Source: Methylomarinum sp. (GTDB taxonomy: Bacteria; Pseudomonadota; Gammaproteobacteria; Methylococcales; Methylomonadaceae). Taken from it: a DNA stretch of 9,292 bases. The stretch is from positions 1-9,292 of the forward strand of contig WTAG01000318.1 of assembly GCA_013139755.1 (NCBI GenBank), read 5' to 3'. Position numbers and translations under genes: made by a program. Below are positions 1-6,960 of the stretch, one piece after another. The notes under the pieces were generated by a model. The model did no database searches. It was not told the origin of the DNA and saw nothing but the letters and a program-made list of their open reading frames with translations. Each line of letters starts with the position of its first letter. Within the stretch, counting starts at the first letter, position 1.

Positions 1-1
1 T

Positions 2-526
2 TATGAAGACTATTTAAAAAATAATGCCTGGACATGGGAGCATCAGGCGTTAGTACGAGGACGTTTTGTTGCGGGGGATGTAGTTTTAAAGCAGCAATAT
101 GAAGCCATACGCCATAGGGTTTTAAGTATTAAGCGTGATACCGAAGCCCTAAAAACAGAAGTGCGTGAGATGCGTGACAAAATGCGGGTGGCATTAACGA
201 AAAAAGAAAGTGATACTTTTGATTTAAAACAAAGCATCGGTGGTATTGTCGATATTGAGTTTATAGTACAATTTAATATATTAGCGTATGCTTCAGAAAA
301 TAAAGACTTAACAACCTTTACTGATAATATAAGACTGCTGGAAGCTTTAAATCATCAAAGATTAATATCTGATTCGCAGACAGAGATTCTTAAACATGCA
401 TATTGTGAATATCGGGATTATGGCCATCATCAAGTTTTACAAGGTGAACGCGCGATGGCAAGAAAAGATGATTTTGTAGAAATACGATCTCAAGTTGAAA
501 AAATATGGCATGAGACCTTTTTGTAA
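2..526 (+). CDS. glnE: Glutamine synthetase adenylyltransferase / adenylyl-removing enzyme, C-terminal end (5' truncated by window)
   Basis: This is the last 174 codons of GlnE, the bifunctional cytoplasmic enzyme that attaches AMP to, and removes it from, glutamine synthetase in response to PII signalling in nitrogen control. The reading frame is open from the left edge and ends at TAA 524-526. The visible part is the tail of the second nucleotidyltransferase half and the helical region after it. Family-typical stretches are AWTWEHQAL (residues 9-17 of the fragment), VREMRDKMR (54-62), GGIVDIEFIVQ (80-90) and TDNIRLLEAL (107-116). The whole protein is usually about 950 residues, so roughly four fifths lies outside the window, including the N-terminal adenylyl-removing domain. 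ilvE starts 40 nt after the stop on the same strand. No terminator-like hairpin lies between them, so co-transcription is plausible. The identification is secure. Activity cannot be judged from this fragment. Confidence 0.95.
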   Translation, partial: YEDYLKNNAWTWEHQALVRGRFVAGDVVLKQQYEAIRHRVLSIKRDTEALKTEVREMRDKMRVALTKKESDTFDLKQSIGGIVDIEFIVQFNILAYASENKDLTTFTDNIRLLEALNHQRLISDSQTEILKHAYCEYRDYGHHQVLQGERAMARKDDFVEIRSQVEKIWHETFL

Positions 527-566
527 GCTCTTAAAACATGCCAGCTATAACACACAGGCAATAAAT

Positions 567-1493
567 ATGATGACAATGGATGATAGAGACGGTGTAATTT
601 GGATGGATGGTGAGTGGGTTGAGTGGCGTGAAGCGAAAGTTCATGTGCTAACCCATACTTTACATTATGGCGCTGGAGTATTTGAAGGATTAAGAGCCTA
701 TCATGCTGAAAAAGGCACGGCTATTTTTAAGCTGCAGGAACATACAGATAGACTGTATCGTTCGGCGCATATTTTAAATATGCAGATCCCATTTGATAAG
801 GATGTGATCAACCAGGCGCACCGGGAAGCGGTGGCAAAAAATAATTTAGACAGTGCTTACATTCGTAGCATGTGCTTTTATGGTTCAGAAGGCATGGGTT
901 TAAGAGCCGATAATCTAAAAGTACATGTGATGATTGCGGCTTGGGAGTGGGGCGCTTATTTAGGTGATGAAAGTATGGAGAAAGGCATTCGTATCAGAAC
1001 CTCTTCGTATACTCGAAATCATGTCAATAGCACAATGTGTAAAGCCAAGGCTAATGGTAACTACATCAACTCAATCTTAGCTTTACAAGAAGCTTTATCA
1101 ACAGGATATGATGAAGCATTATTGTTAGATCATGAAGGTTTTGTTGCAGAAGGCAGTGGGGAAAACCTGTTTATTGTGCGTGACGGAAAAATATACACGC
1201 CAGAAACGACGTCGGCATTAGAAGGTATTACGCGTGATACATTAATGACGATAGCGCATGAAAATGGATTTGAAGTGATTGAAAAACGTATTTCGCGTGA
1301 TGAAGTTTATGTAGCTGATGAAGCTTTCTTTACTGGCTCGGCGGCAGAAGTGACTCCTATTAGAGAATATGATGGCAGAGTAATTGGGTCTGGTGCACGA
1401 GGGCCAGTTACCGAAAAATTACAAACGCTATATTTTGATTATGTTAATGGGCGCAAAAAAGATCATCATGAATGGTTAAGTTACGTTTCTTAA
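567..1493 (+). CDS. ilvE: Branched-chain amino acid aminotransferase (PLP fold type IV)
   Basis: IlvE is a PLP-dependent cytoplasmic enzyme that catalyses the last step of valine, leucine and isoleucine synthesis, with glutamate as amino donor. The 308-residue product matches the family length (about 309 in E. coli). Visible signatures are LHYGAGVFEGLRAY (32-45), the phosphate-binding Arg62 in EHTDRL, the Schiff-base Lys161 in KAKANGNY, and Glu195 in the EGSGENLF motif, placed 34 residues after the lysine as in E. coli. GITRDT and FFTGSAAEVTPI are also family-typical. The ATG at 567 is chosen because homologues begin close to MTMxDRDG and a weak ACAGG lies 8 nt upstream. The adjacent ATG at 570 is nearly as good. 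A longer frame opening at TTG 495 would add 24 residues without family resemblance and overlap glnE. A D-amino acid or 4-amino-4-deoxychorismate enzyme of the same fold is less likely given the length and motifs. Confidence 0.96.
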   Translation: MMTMDDRDGVIWMDGEWVEWREAKVHVLTHTLHYGAGVFEGLRAYHAEKGTAIFKLQEHTDRLYRSAHILNMQIPFDKDVINQAHREAVAKNNLDSAYIRSMCFYGSEGMGLRADNLKVHVMIAAWEWGAYLGDESMEKGIRIRTSSYTRNHVNSTMCKAKANGNYINSILALQEALSTGYDEALLLDHEGFVAEGSGENLFIVRDGKIYTPETTSALEGITRDTLMTIAHENGFEVIEKRISRDEVYVADEAFFTGSAAEVTPIREYDGRVIGSGARGPVTEKLQTLYFDYVNGRKKDHHEWLSYVS

Positions 1494-2501
1494 GTGCCAG
1501 AACATATAAATAAAATACTCATCATCGGCCCCTCCTGGGGCGGTGATATGGTCATGGTGCAAAGCCTGTTTATGACCCTAAAAGATCAGCAACCCGATTG
1601 TCAGATTGACGTATTGGCACCCGCTTGGTCCTTTCCTTTATTGGAACGTATGCCCGAGGTAACGCAAGCGATTGCGATGCCATTAACTCATGGCCAGTTT
1701 GGCTGGAGTTTACGCAAGACATTAGGGCAACAATTACAAGCGAACCAGTACGATCAAGCGATTTTATTACCTAACTCGTGGAAATCCGCATTAATTCCCT
1801 TTTTTGCAAATATTCCATTACGTACAGGGTTTTTAGGAGAAATGCGCTGGGGCTTATTAAATGATGCGCGTAAGTTAGACAAGCAAACACTGACTATGAC
1901 AGTACAGCGCTTTGTTGCTTTAGCTTTACCCAAAAACCAGCCAGTTAAAGATTATCCAACGCCTGCACTTGCAATTAAAGCTGATGATCAACAAGCGGTG
2001 ATTAAGCAGTTTAAGGTTGATGTTTCAAATAAAGTCTTAGCTTTATGCCCAGGCGCAGAATATGGCCCCGCTAAACAGTGGCCGGCGACGCATTATGCTG
2101 AATTAGCCAAGCAAAAAATCGCCGATGGCTGGTCAGTTTGGATATTTGGTTCAGTAAAAGACCAGTCTATTTCTGAACAGATTAATCAACTGGCAGATCA
2201 CGGCTGTGAGGATTTTAGTGGCAAAACATCACTCGCTGAAGCTATTGATTTAATGTCACTCGCTGAAGTGGTTGTGAGTAATGATTCGGGCTTAATGCAT
2301 GTGGCCGCAGCTTTAAATAAAAAAATAGTAGCGATTTATGGCTCATCTGATCCTCGCTTTACTCCGCCTTTAAATACTGCTGCAAAGATACTTAATCTTA
2401 ACTTGGATTGTGCACCTTGTTTCAAACGTGAATGTCCTTTAGGGCATACGCGCTGCTTAGTTGATATTTCCCCTCAACACGTATTAGCCGAAATTGATTA
2501 G
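1494..2501 (+). CDS. waaF: ADP-heptose:LPS heptosyltransferase II
   Basis: WaaF (RfaF) transfers the second L-glycero-D-manno-heptose from ADP-heptose to the LPS inner core at the cytoplasmic face of the inner membrane (GT9 family, GT-B fold). The 335-residue product shows the acceptor-side loop IGPSWGGDMVMVQSL (11-25), LPNSWKSALIPFF (92-104), RTGFLGEMRWGLLND (110-124), the donor-side CPGAEYGPAKQWP (185-197) and NDSGLMHVAAALN (263-275). All are close to E. coli WaaF. A cysteine-rich stretch (C306, C309, C314, C321) replaces the E. coli C-terminal loop, and the protein is slightly shorter than the 348 residues of E. coli. The start is GTG 1494, directly after the ilvE stop and in the same frame. 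No other standard start codon lies between that stop and the conserved loop. No clear Shine-Dalgarno is seen, so translational coupling to ilvE is likely. waaC follows after 5 nt. Confidence 0.95.
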   Translation: MPEHINKILIIGPSWGGDMVMVQSLFMTLKDQQPDCQIDVLAPAWSFPLLERMPEVTQAIAMPLTHGQFGWSLRKTLGQQLQANQYDQAILLPNSWKSALIPFFANIPLRTGFLGEMRWGLLNDARKLDKQTLTMTVQRFVALALPKNQPVKDYPTPALAIKADDQQAVIKQFKVDVSNKVLALCPGAEYGPAKQWPATHYAELAKQKIADGWSVWIFGSVKDQSISEQINQLADHGCEDFSGKTSLAEAIDLMSLAEVVVSNDSGLMHVAAALNKKIVAIYGSSDPRFTPPLNTAAKILNLNLDCAPCFKRECPLGHTRCLVDISPQHVLAEID

Positions 2502-2506
2502 ATAGC

Positions 2507-3511
2507 ATGATGAAAATAGCCATTGTTAAACTTTCTGCGCTGGGAGATATTGTTCATGCAATGGTGGCTTTGCAATTTATTAAACAAAGCTATCCTGATG
2601 CAATAATAGACTGGGTTGTTGAGGCTCGTTTTGCTGGTGTTTTAGCCGAAAATCCTGATATTAATCAGATATTAACTGTTGATTTAAAATCACTCAAAGA
2701 TAATAAAACACAGCTGTTTGCTGAGATTAAGAAACTTAGACAATATGCTAACAGGCATTATGATTGTGTGATTGATGCTCAAGGCCTAATTAAGTCAGCC
2801 ATTACAGCAAGACTTTTATCTGCCAATACCGCCGGTTTTGATAAACAGTCTATTAGAGAAAAGCCTGCGACCTGGTTGTATAAAACAAAAGTTGCTATCC
2901 CTTATGATGCCAATACCATAGATAGAAATGTAGCTGTTATTGGGCGGCCATTGGGTGTTGAAATTAGCGAACAGCAAATTATAAACAAAGCCCCCTTTCT
3001 TTTTTATAAGCCTAGTGATGATTCTGTAGCATCTTATTTTACAAAGGATAAAGCGAATATTGTTTTTGCAATAGGTTCAACCTGGCAGAGTAGAAACTAC
3101 CCTAAGGAGCAATATTTACAGGTAATTGAAGGTCTGGATGCCAATAGTTTGCTTATCTGGGGTAATGAGCAAGAAAAACAATCGGCAGAATGGATAGCCA
3201 GCCAGACAGAGAATGCAACAGTGCTACCCAAACTTGATTTTGATACGCTTAAAGTGGCTTTAGCACAAGCAGATTTAGTCATAGGAAATGACACCGGCCC
3301 AACACACATGGCTTGGGGTCTGAATAGACCATCAATTACCTTATTTGGGCCGACGCCAATAAGTCGTGTATATCAAACCCCAATTAACAAAGTATTAAAG
3401 TCCTCATCTGTAGTAAATCCATTTAAACTGGATAAAAATGATTTCTCAATTAAAGAGATTCAAGTAAAAGACATTATCGCGTTGGCGTATACATTATTGG
3501 AACATGACTAA
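2507..3511 (+). CDS. waaC: ADP-heptose:LPS heptosyltransferase I, Campylobacterota-like form
   Basis: WaaC (RfaC) adds the first heptose to Kdo2-lipid A at the cytoplasmic face of the inner membrane, just before the WaaF step. The 334-residue product has the GT9 N-terminal loop KLSALGDIVH (8-17), where Asp14 corresponds to the proposed catalytic Asp13 of E. coli WaaC. It also has IDWVVEARF (34-42), VIDAQGLIKSA (88-98) and the donor-site motif NDTGPTHMAWGLNRPS (261-276). The E. coli equivalent of that motif is VDTGLSHLTAALDRP. The GPTHMAW form and the tail around VNPFKLDKNDFSIKEI (303-318) resemble, from memory, epsilonproteobacterial WaaC more than the Pseudomonas or enteric protein. ATGs at 2507 and 2510 are both possible. 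The second gives the more standard MKIAIVKLSALGD start. No strong Shine-Dalgarno is visible, and waaF ends 5 nt upstream, which suggests coupling. Assignment to heptosyltransferase I rather than another GT9 enzyme rests on DAQGL(I/V)KSA, IDWVVE and position next to waaF. Confidence 0.88.
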   Translation: MMKIAIVKLSALGDIVHAMVALQFIKQSYPDAIIDWVVEARFAGVLAENPDINQILTVDLKSLKDNKTQLFAEIKKLRQYANRHYDCVIDAQGLIKSAITARLLSANTAGFDKQSIREKPATWLYKTKVAIPYDANTIDRNVAVIGRPLGVEISEQQIINKAPFLFYKPSDDSVASYFTKDKANIVFAIGSTWQSRNYPKEQYLQVIEGLDANSLLIWGNEQEKQSAEWIASQTENATVLPKLDFDTLKVALAQADLVIGNDTGPTHMAWGLNRPSITLFGPTPISRVYQTPINKVLKSSSVVNPFKLDKNDFSIKEIQVKDIIALAYTLLEHD

Positions 3512-3519
3512 TTAGCAGC

Positions 3520-3527
3520 AAGGGTGG
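3520..3527 (+). promoter_or_regulatory. Ribosome binding site of gspE
   Basis: The purine-rich AAGGGTGG ends 6 nt before the ATG at 3534. It settles the start of gspE: the alternative TTG at 3528 directly abuts this site and would be too close to use it. It lies within the 22-nt gap between waaC and gspE, which shows no terminator-like hairpin. Confidence 0.7.
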
Positions 3528-3533
3528 TTGTAT

Positions 3534-5243
3534 ATGGATGCAATAAGTGAGCAGGCAGATAGGTACGCAGAATTTTTATCCGTTTTGCAGCACAGAGGTA
3601 AGTTATCGGCTACTGACCTTAATAAAGTGCAACGCATGCAGCAGTCGTCTATGTCTGATTCAATTCCGCAATTATTGATTAAACTCGGCTTATGCTCAGA
3701 AAATGATATTGCTGAGAGCTTTGTTCAGAGCTGTCAAATAGTGAAAGTTGAGGCAACACAATATCCGCTAGAAACTCCATTTAAAGAAGATATTCCTTTG
3801 CGATTCCTTAAGCATAACCATGCGATTGGGTTGAAATCTGATGAAAATGCTATCTCAGTTGCTGTAATGGATCCGCTGGATCAGTACATCGTACAAGCAT
3901 TAAAATTGGCAACTGAAAAGAATATTCAGATACAAATAGGGTTATTGTCAGAAATTAATGCCGCGCTGGAGATTCAATATGGTGATGGCAAATCGCAAAT
4001 GGATCAGCTGGTCGATCACTTGGAAACGGGTGAAATAGGTAGTGAAGACTTGGAGCATCTAAAAGATTTGGCCAGTGAAGCGCCGGTTATCAAAATGGTT
4101 AATTTGTTTCTGCAAAAAGCCATAGAAATGAAAGCATCGGATATTCATATTGAACCGTTTGAGCAGACCCTTAAAGTTCGGTTAAGAGTTGACGGTGTAT
4201 TGCAGGATATAGAGGCTCCGCCCGTTGCATCAACGGCGGCTGTTTTGTCCCGTATCAAAATTATGGCTAAGCTAAATATAGCTGAACGCAGACTGCCTCA
4301 AGATGGCAGAATTAAGCTGCAGATGCTAGGGAAAGAACTTGATTTAAGGGTTTCAACCATTCCAACCATGTATGGGGAAAGTGTGGTTATCCGTTTATTG
4401 GATAAAGAAAATACCGTATTAGATTTTGCCGCTTTAGGGTTTACAGGAAAACATACTCAGCAATTTATGGAGGTATTAAAAAAACCTCATGGCATCATTT
4501 TAATTACCGGGCCAACAGGGAGTGGTAAATCAACTTCTTTATATACGGCACTGACTCAGCTAAATACTGCAGAACGTAAAATTATCACCGTTGAAGATCC
4601 CGTAGAGTATCAGCTAGAAGGCGTTAATCAAATTCAAGCTAAACCGCAAATAGGTTTAACCTTTGCAGTCGCTTTACGATCAATTGTTCGACAAGATCCG
4701 GATGTGATTATGATTGGCGAAATGCGAGATCTGGAAACAGCTAAGATAGCCGTACAATCAGCACTAACTGGACATCTAGTACTTTCTACCTTGCATACCA
4801 ACGATGCGGCTGGTGGAATAACTCGACTACTGGATATGGGATTGGAAGAATACCTTTTAAGCTCAACAGTGAATGGTATTTTAGCTCAAAGGCTGGTGCG
4901 TAAATTATGTCCTGATTGTAAAGCACCTTATAGAGCGCCTGATTCAGTGATTACTGAAATGAATCTGAAAAAGTTTACCGATAGTGATGATATTCAATTA
5001 TATAAAGCGGTCGGCTGTTCTGCTTGTGGCGGTATAGGCTATAAAGGTCGACAGGCAATTATTGAATTTTTAGCTATGTCAGATAATATTCGCAAACTAA
5101 TTATGAGTCATGAAGAGGCCGGTGCTATACAAAAACAGGCAATTTTAGATGGTATGTCAACAATCTATGAAGATGGACTTCTAAAAGCGGTACAGGGTAT
5201 TACTACCTTGGAAGAAGTGCTACGTGTAACAACGGAAGCTTAA
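3534..5243 (+). CDS. gspE: Type II secretion system cytoplasmic ATPase GspE
   Basis: GspE is the hexameric ATPase that powers pseudopilus assembly from the cytoplasmic side of the inner membrane, working with GspF and GspL. The 569-residue product has an N-terminal MshEN/T2SSE_N-like region (about 10-150), then the N2 and ATPase core. Motifs seen are Walker A GPTGSGKS (326-333), the Asp box ITVEDPVEY (351-359), the degenerate Walker B VIMIGEMRD (391-399) with catalytic Glu396, and the His box TGHLVLSTLHT (412-422). A tetracysteine zinc site, CPDC (459-462) and CSAC (495-498), is of the GspE/PilB type. All catalytic elements are present. ATG 3534 is preferred over the upstream TTG 3528 because of the Shine-Dalgarno at 3520-3527. 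gspF follows 1 nt after the stop. A type IV pilus PilB is the alternative on sequence alone, but the following gspF-K genes make GspE the better call. Confidence 0.95.
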   Translation: MDAISEQADRYAEFLSVLQHRGKLSATDLNKVQRMQQSSMSDSIPQLLIKLGLCSENDIAESFVQSCQIVKVEATQYPLETPFKEDIPLRFLKHNHAIGLKSDENAISVAVMDPLDQYIVQALKLATEKNIQIQIGLLSEINAALEIQYGDGKSQMDQLVDHLETGEIGSEDLEHLKDLASEAPVIKMVNLFLQKAIEMKASDIHIEPFEQTLKVRLRVDGVLQDIEAPPVASTAAVLSRIKIMAKLNIAERRLPQDGRIKLQMLGKELDLRVSTIPTMYGESVVIRLLDKENTVLDFAALGFTGKHTQQFMEVLKKPHGIILITGPTGSGKSTSLYTALTQLNTAERKIITVEDPVEYQLEGVNQIQAKPQIGLTFAVALRSIVRQDPDVIMIGEMRDLETAKIAVQSALTGHLVLSTLHTNDAAGGITRLLDMGLEEYLLSSTVNGILAQRLVRKLCPDCKAPYRAPDSVITEMNLKKFTDSDDIQLYKAVGCSACGGIGYKGRQAIIEFLAMSDNIRKLIMSHEEAGAIQKQAILDGMSTIYEDGLLKAVQGITTLEEVLRVTTEA

Positions 5244-5244
5244 T

Positions 5245-6462
5245 ATGCCTTTGTATTCATATAAAGCCATTAATAGCCAGGGTGAAACTGAAGAAGGCAT
5301 TAAGAATGCAGCAGACCAACAAGCGTTACTAGCGGAGCTACAAGCACAGGGCTTTATGCCTATTCGGATTGAAAATGCCAGTGAAAGAACTTTTCTTGGT
5401 ATTAAAATCGCTGGTTCAGTCATTCGATTGTCTCAAAAGGAAATTTCATTATTGACGGGGGAACTGGCAACTTTGCTTGACTCAGGTCTGCCTTTGGACA
5501 GGTCATTGCACGTGTTAATTCAATTAACTGAAGACAATGACAAGCTTAGTAAACTTATTTATCAAGTATTAGAAAAAGTAAAAGGTGGCGCATCTTTAGC
5601 AGATAGCTTAGAAAGTCAGGCAGGTGTTTTTTCTCGCTTCTATTTAAATATGATACGTGCTGGTGAAATGGGTGGTAATTTAGGTGATGTGTTAACCCGT
5701 CTAGCAGAATATTTGGAACGTTCTCAGGAATTAAAAGATACGGTCACCACGGCACTGATTTATCCGGCTATTCTGTTGGTCATGTCTTTAGCCTCATTAT
5801 TTGTCATGCTCACCTTTGTTGTTCCTCAATTTACCGAAATGTTTGAAAGTTCAGGGCAAGCACTACCTGTTCCCACACAAATTGTTGTTGCTCTGGCAGA
5901 AGGCTTACAAGCCTATTGGTGGGTGATTGCACTGCTTGTGGTTATCTCCAGCAGTTATATGAAGACACAGATGGCAGATCCCATCAGTAAAAAAGTATGG
6001 GATGGCCGTTTTCTAGCGATGCCTTTATTTGGCGATATTCTTTTGCACATGGAAACCGCTAATTTAACACGTACCCTAGGAACCTTATTAGGTAACGGGG
6101 TATCAATCTTAAAGGCTTTAGGTATAGTGCGAGAAACAGCAAGTAATACAGTGATTGCAAGCTTACTAGAAGATGCAGAAGAACAATTAAAGCAAGGGCA
6201 AAGTATGTCTGATGCTTTGGTTGATAGTGACCGCTTTCCAAAACTGGCGGTACAAATGATTAAAATGGGTGAGGAAACAGGACGCCTAGAAGAAATGTTG
6301 TTAAGGGTTGCAACCATCTATGACAAACAATTAAGGACATCAATTCAGCGTATGCTGGCAATGTTAGAACCGGCATTAATTATATCGTTAGGCTTGATGA
6401 TTGCAGGTATTATTGTTTCCATACTATTGGCTATTTTAAGTGTTAATGACTTGGCATTTTAG
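5245..6462 (+). CDS. gspF: Type II secretion system inner-membrane platform protein GspF
   Basis: GspF is the polytopic inner-membrane platform protein that links the GspE ATPase to pseudopilin insertion. The 405-residue product opens with the family start MPLYSYKAINSQG and has two T2SSF domains (about 70-193 and 273-395). The first contains the stretch 137-151 (IRAGEMGGNLGDVLT). The second contains its counterpart 339-351 (IKMGEETGRLEEM). Three hydrophobic segments are visible, at about 171-194, 219-237 and 374-398, as expected for the family. The cytoplasmic N-terminal part precedes the first segment. The ATG lies 1 nt after the gspE stop, with a GGAAG inside the end of gspE as a modest ribosome binding site, so translation is probably coupled to gspE. 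PilC of type IV pili is homologous, but the context supports GspF. Confidence 0.95.
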   Translation: MPLYSYKAINSQGETEEGIKNAADQQALLAELQAQGFMPIRIENASERTFLGIKIAGSVIRLSQKEISLLTGELATLLDSGLPLDRSLHVLIQLTEDNDKLSKLIYQVLEKVKGGASLADSLESQAGVFSRFYLNMIRAGEMGGNLGDVLTRLAEYLERSQELKDTVTTALIYPAILLVMSLASLFVMLTFVVPQFTEMFESSGQALPVPTQIVVALAEGLQAYWWVIALLVVISSSYMKTQMADPISKKVWDGRFLAMPLFGDILLHMETANLTRTLGTLLGNGVSILKALGIVRETASNTVIASLLEDAEEQLKQGQSMSDALVDSDRFPKLAVQMIKMGEETGRLEEMLLRVATIYDKQLRTSIQRMLAMLEPALIISLGLMIAGIIVSILLAILSVNDLAF

Positions 6463-6533
6463 GGGATTAGTTGAATCTTTATAGGCCGTAATAATGATCT
6501 AAATATAAAATTAAGTTTTAAGGAGTTGTAAAA
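6463..6533 (+). promoter_or_regulatory. gspF-gspG intergenic leader with strong ribosome binding site
   Basis: This 71-nt AT-rich gap is the longest non-coding stretch in the window. It holds a strong Shine-Dalgarno AAGGAG at 6520-6525, 8 nt before the gspG ATG. That is better than any other site seen here and fits the high dose of major pseudopilin needed. TAAAA (6506-6510) and TTTTA (6516-6520) form a weak 5-bp AT-only inverted repeat ending at the Shine-Dalgarno. A TTGAAT at 6471-6476 with a TAATGA at 6492-6497 is a poor promoter candidate (15-nt spacer). No GC-rich terminator hairpin is visible. The ribosome binding site is well supported. Any promoter here is speculative. Confidence 0.6.
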
Positions 6534-6959
6534 ATGGGTATTTATAACAAGCAAGAAAGTGGTTTTACCTTGCTGGAATTACTGGTTGTATTGGGTATTA
6601 TTGCTTTATTGGCAGGTATTGTTGGCCCGCAGGTAATGAAACACATGGGCGCATCAAAAACCAAGGCAGCTAGAGTGCAAGTAGAAGATTTATCTGCCTC
6701 ATTAGATATGTATAAATTAGATGTTGGTAAATACCCGACAACAGAACAGGGTTTGGCCGCATTGGTTGAAAAACCAGCAACAAGTAAGCGTTGGAATGGG
6801 CCTTATTTACGTAAATCTAAAGTCCCTCAAGATCCATGGGTCATAGATTATCACTACGCTTCACCCGGTCAACATGGCAAGTTTGATTTATATAGCTATG
6901 GAGCTGATGATAAAGAGGGTGGCGAAGGCGAAGATCAGGATATTAATAGCTGGGAATAA
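6534..6959 (+). CDS. gspG: Type II secretion system major pseudopilin GspG
   Basis: GspG is the main subunit of the periplasmic pseudopilus that pushes substrates through the outer-membrane secretin. The 141-residue precursor has a short leader ending in ESG, with prepilin peptidase cleavage expected between Gly10 and Phe11. FTLLE follows, with the conserved Glu at mature position 5 (Glu15), then a hydrophobic helix to about residue 32. The globular part has the family signatures YKLDVGKYPTTEQGLAAL (60-77), WNGPYL (87-92) and PQDPW (98-102). It ends in the acidic loop YGADDKEGGEGEDQDINSW (122-140), which matches the calcium-binding loop known from PulG-type proteins. The start is fixed by the strong Shine-Dalgarno at 6520-6525. 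gspH follows after 1 nt. The calcium-loop ending separates it from type IV pilins such as PilA. Confidence 0.97.
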   Translation: MGIYNKQESGFTLLELLVVLGIIALLAGIVGPQVMKHMGASKTKAARVQVEDLSASLDMYKLDVGKYPTTEQGLAALVEKPATSKRWNGPYLRKSKVPQDPWVIDYHYASPGQHGKFDLYSYGADDKEGGEGEDQDINSWE

Positions 6960-6960
6960 C

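Noticed and set aside
495..566. Longer ilvE reading frame opening at TTG 495, overlapping glnE by 32 nt
   Set aside because: The extra 24 residues do not resemble the IlvE N terminus. ATG 567/570 gives the expected family length and start.
521..566. Possible promoter for ilvE (TTGTAA 521-526, TATAAC 546-551)
   Set aside because: The spacer is 19 nt, and the implied leader would be only about 9 nt. The match is chance-level in AT-rich sequence.
2229..2268. 13-bp direct repeat TCACTCGCTGAAG at 2229-2241 and 2256-2268
   Set aside because: The copies are in frame, 27 nt apart, and encode the same SLAE helix segment in WaaF. No mobile-element or regulatory context is visible.
3097..3309. Antisense 70-codon open frame within waaC
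   Set aside because: It overlaps conserved GT9 motifs of waaC on the other strand and has no recognisable features of its own.
5955..6317. Antisense 120-codon open frame (and a 60-codon one at 6059-6241) within gspF
   Set aside because: Both lie wholly inside a well-supported gene on the other strand and show no recognisable domain, so they are shadows of gspF.
6874..6960. Extended gspH start at 6874 inside gspG
   Set aside because: It would put 29 extra residues before a normal short prepilin leader. ATG 6961 with GGGAA upstream fits the family.
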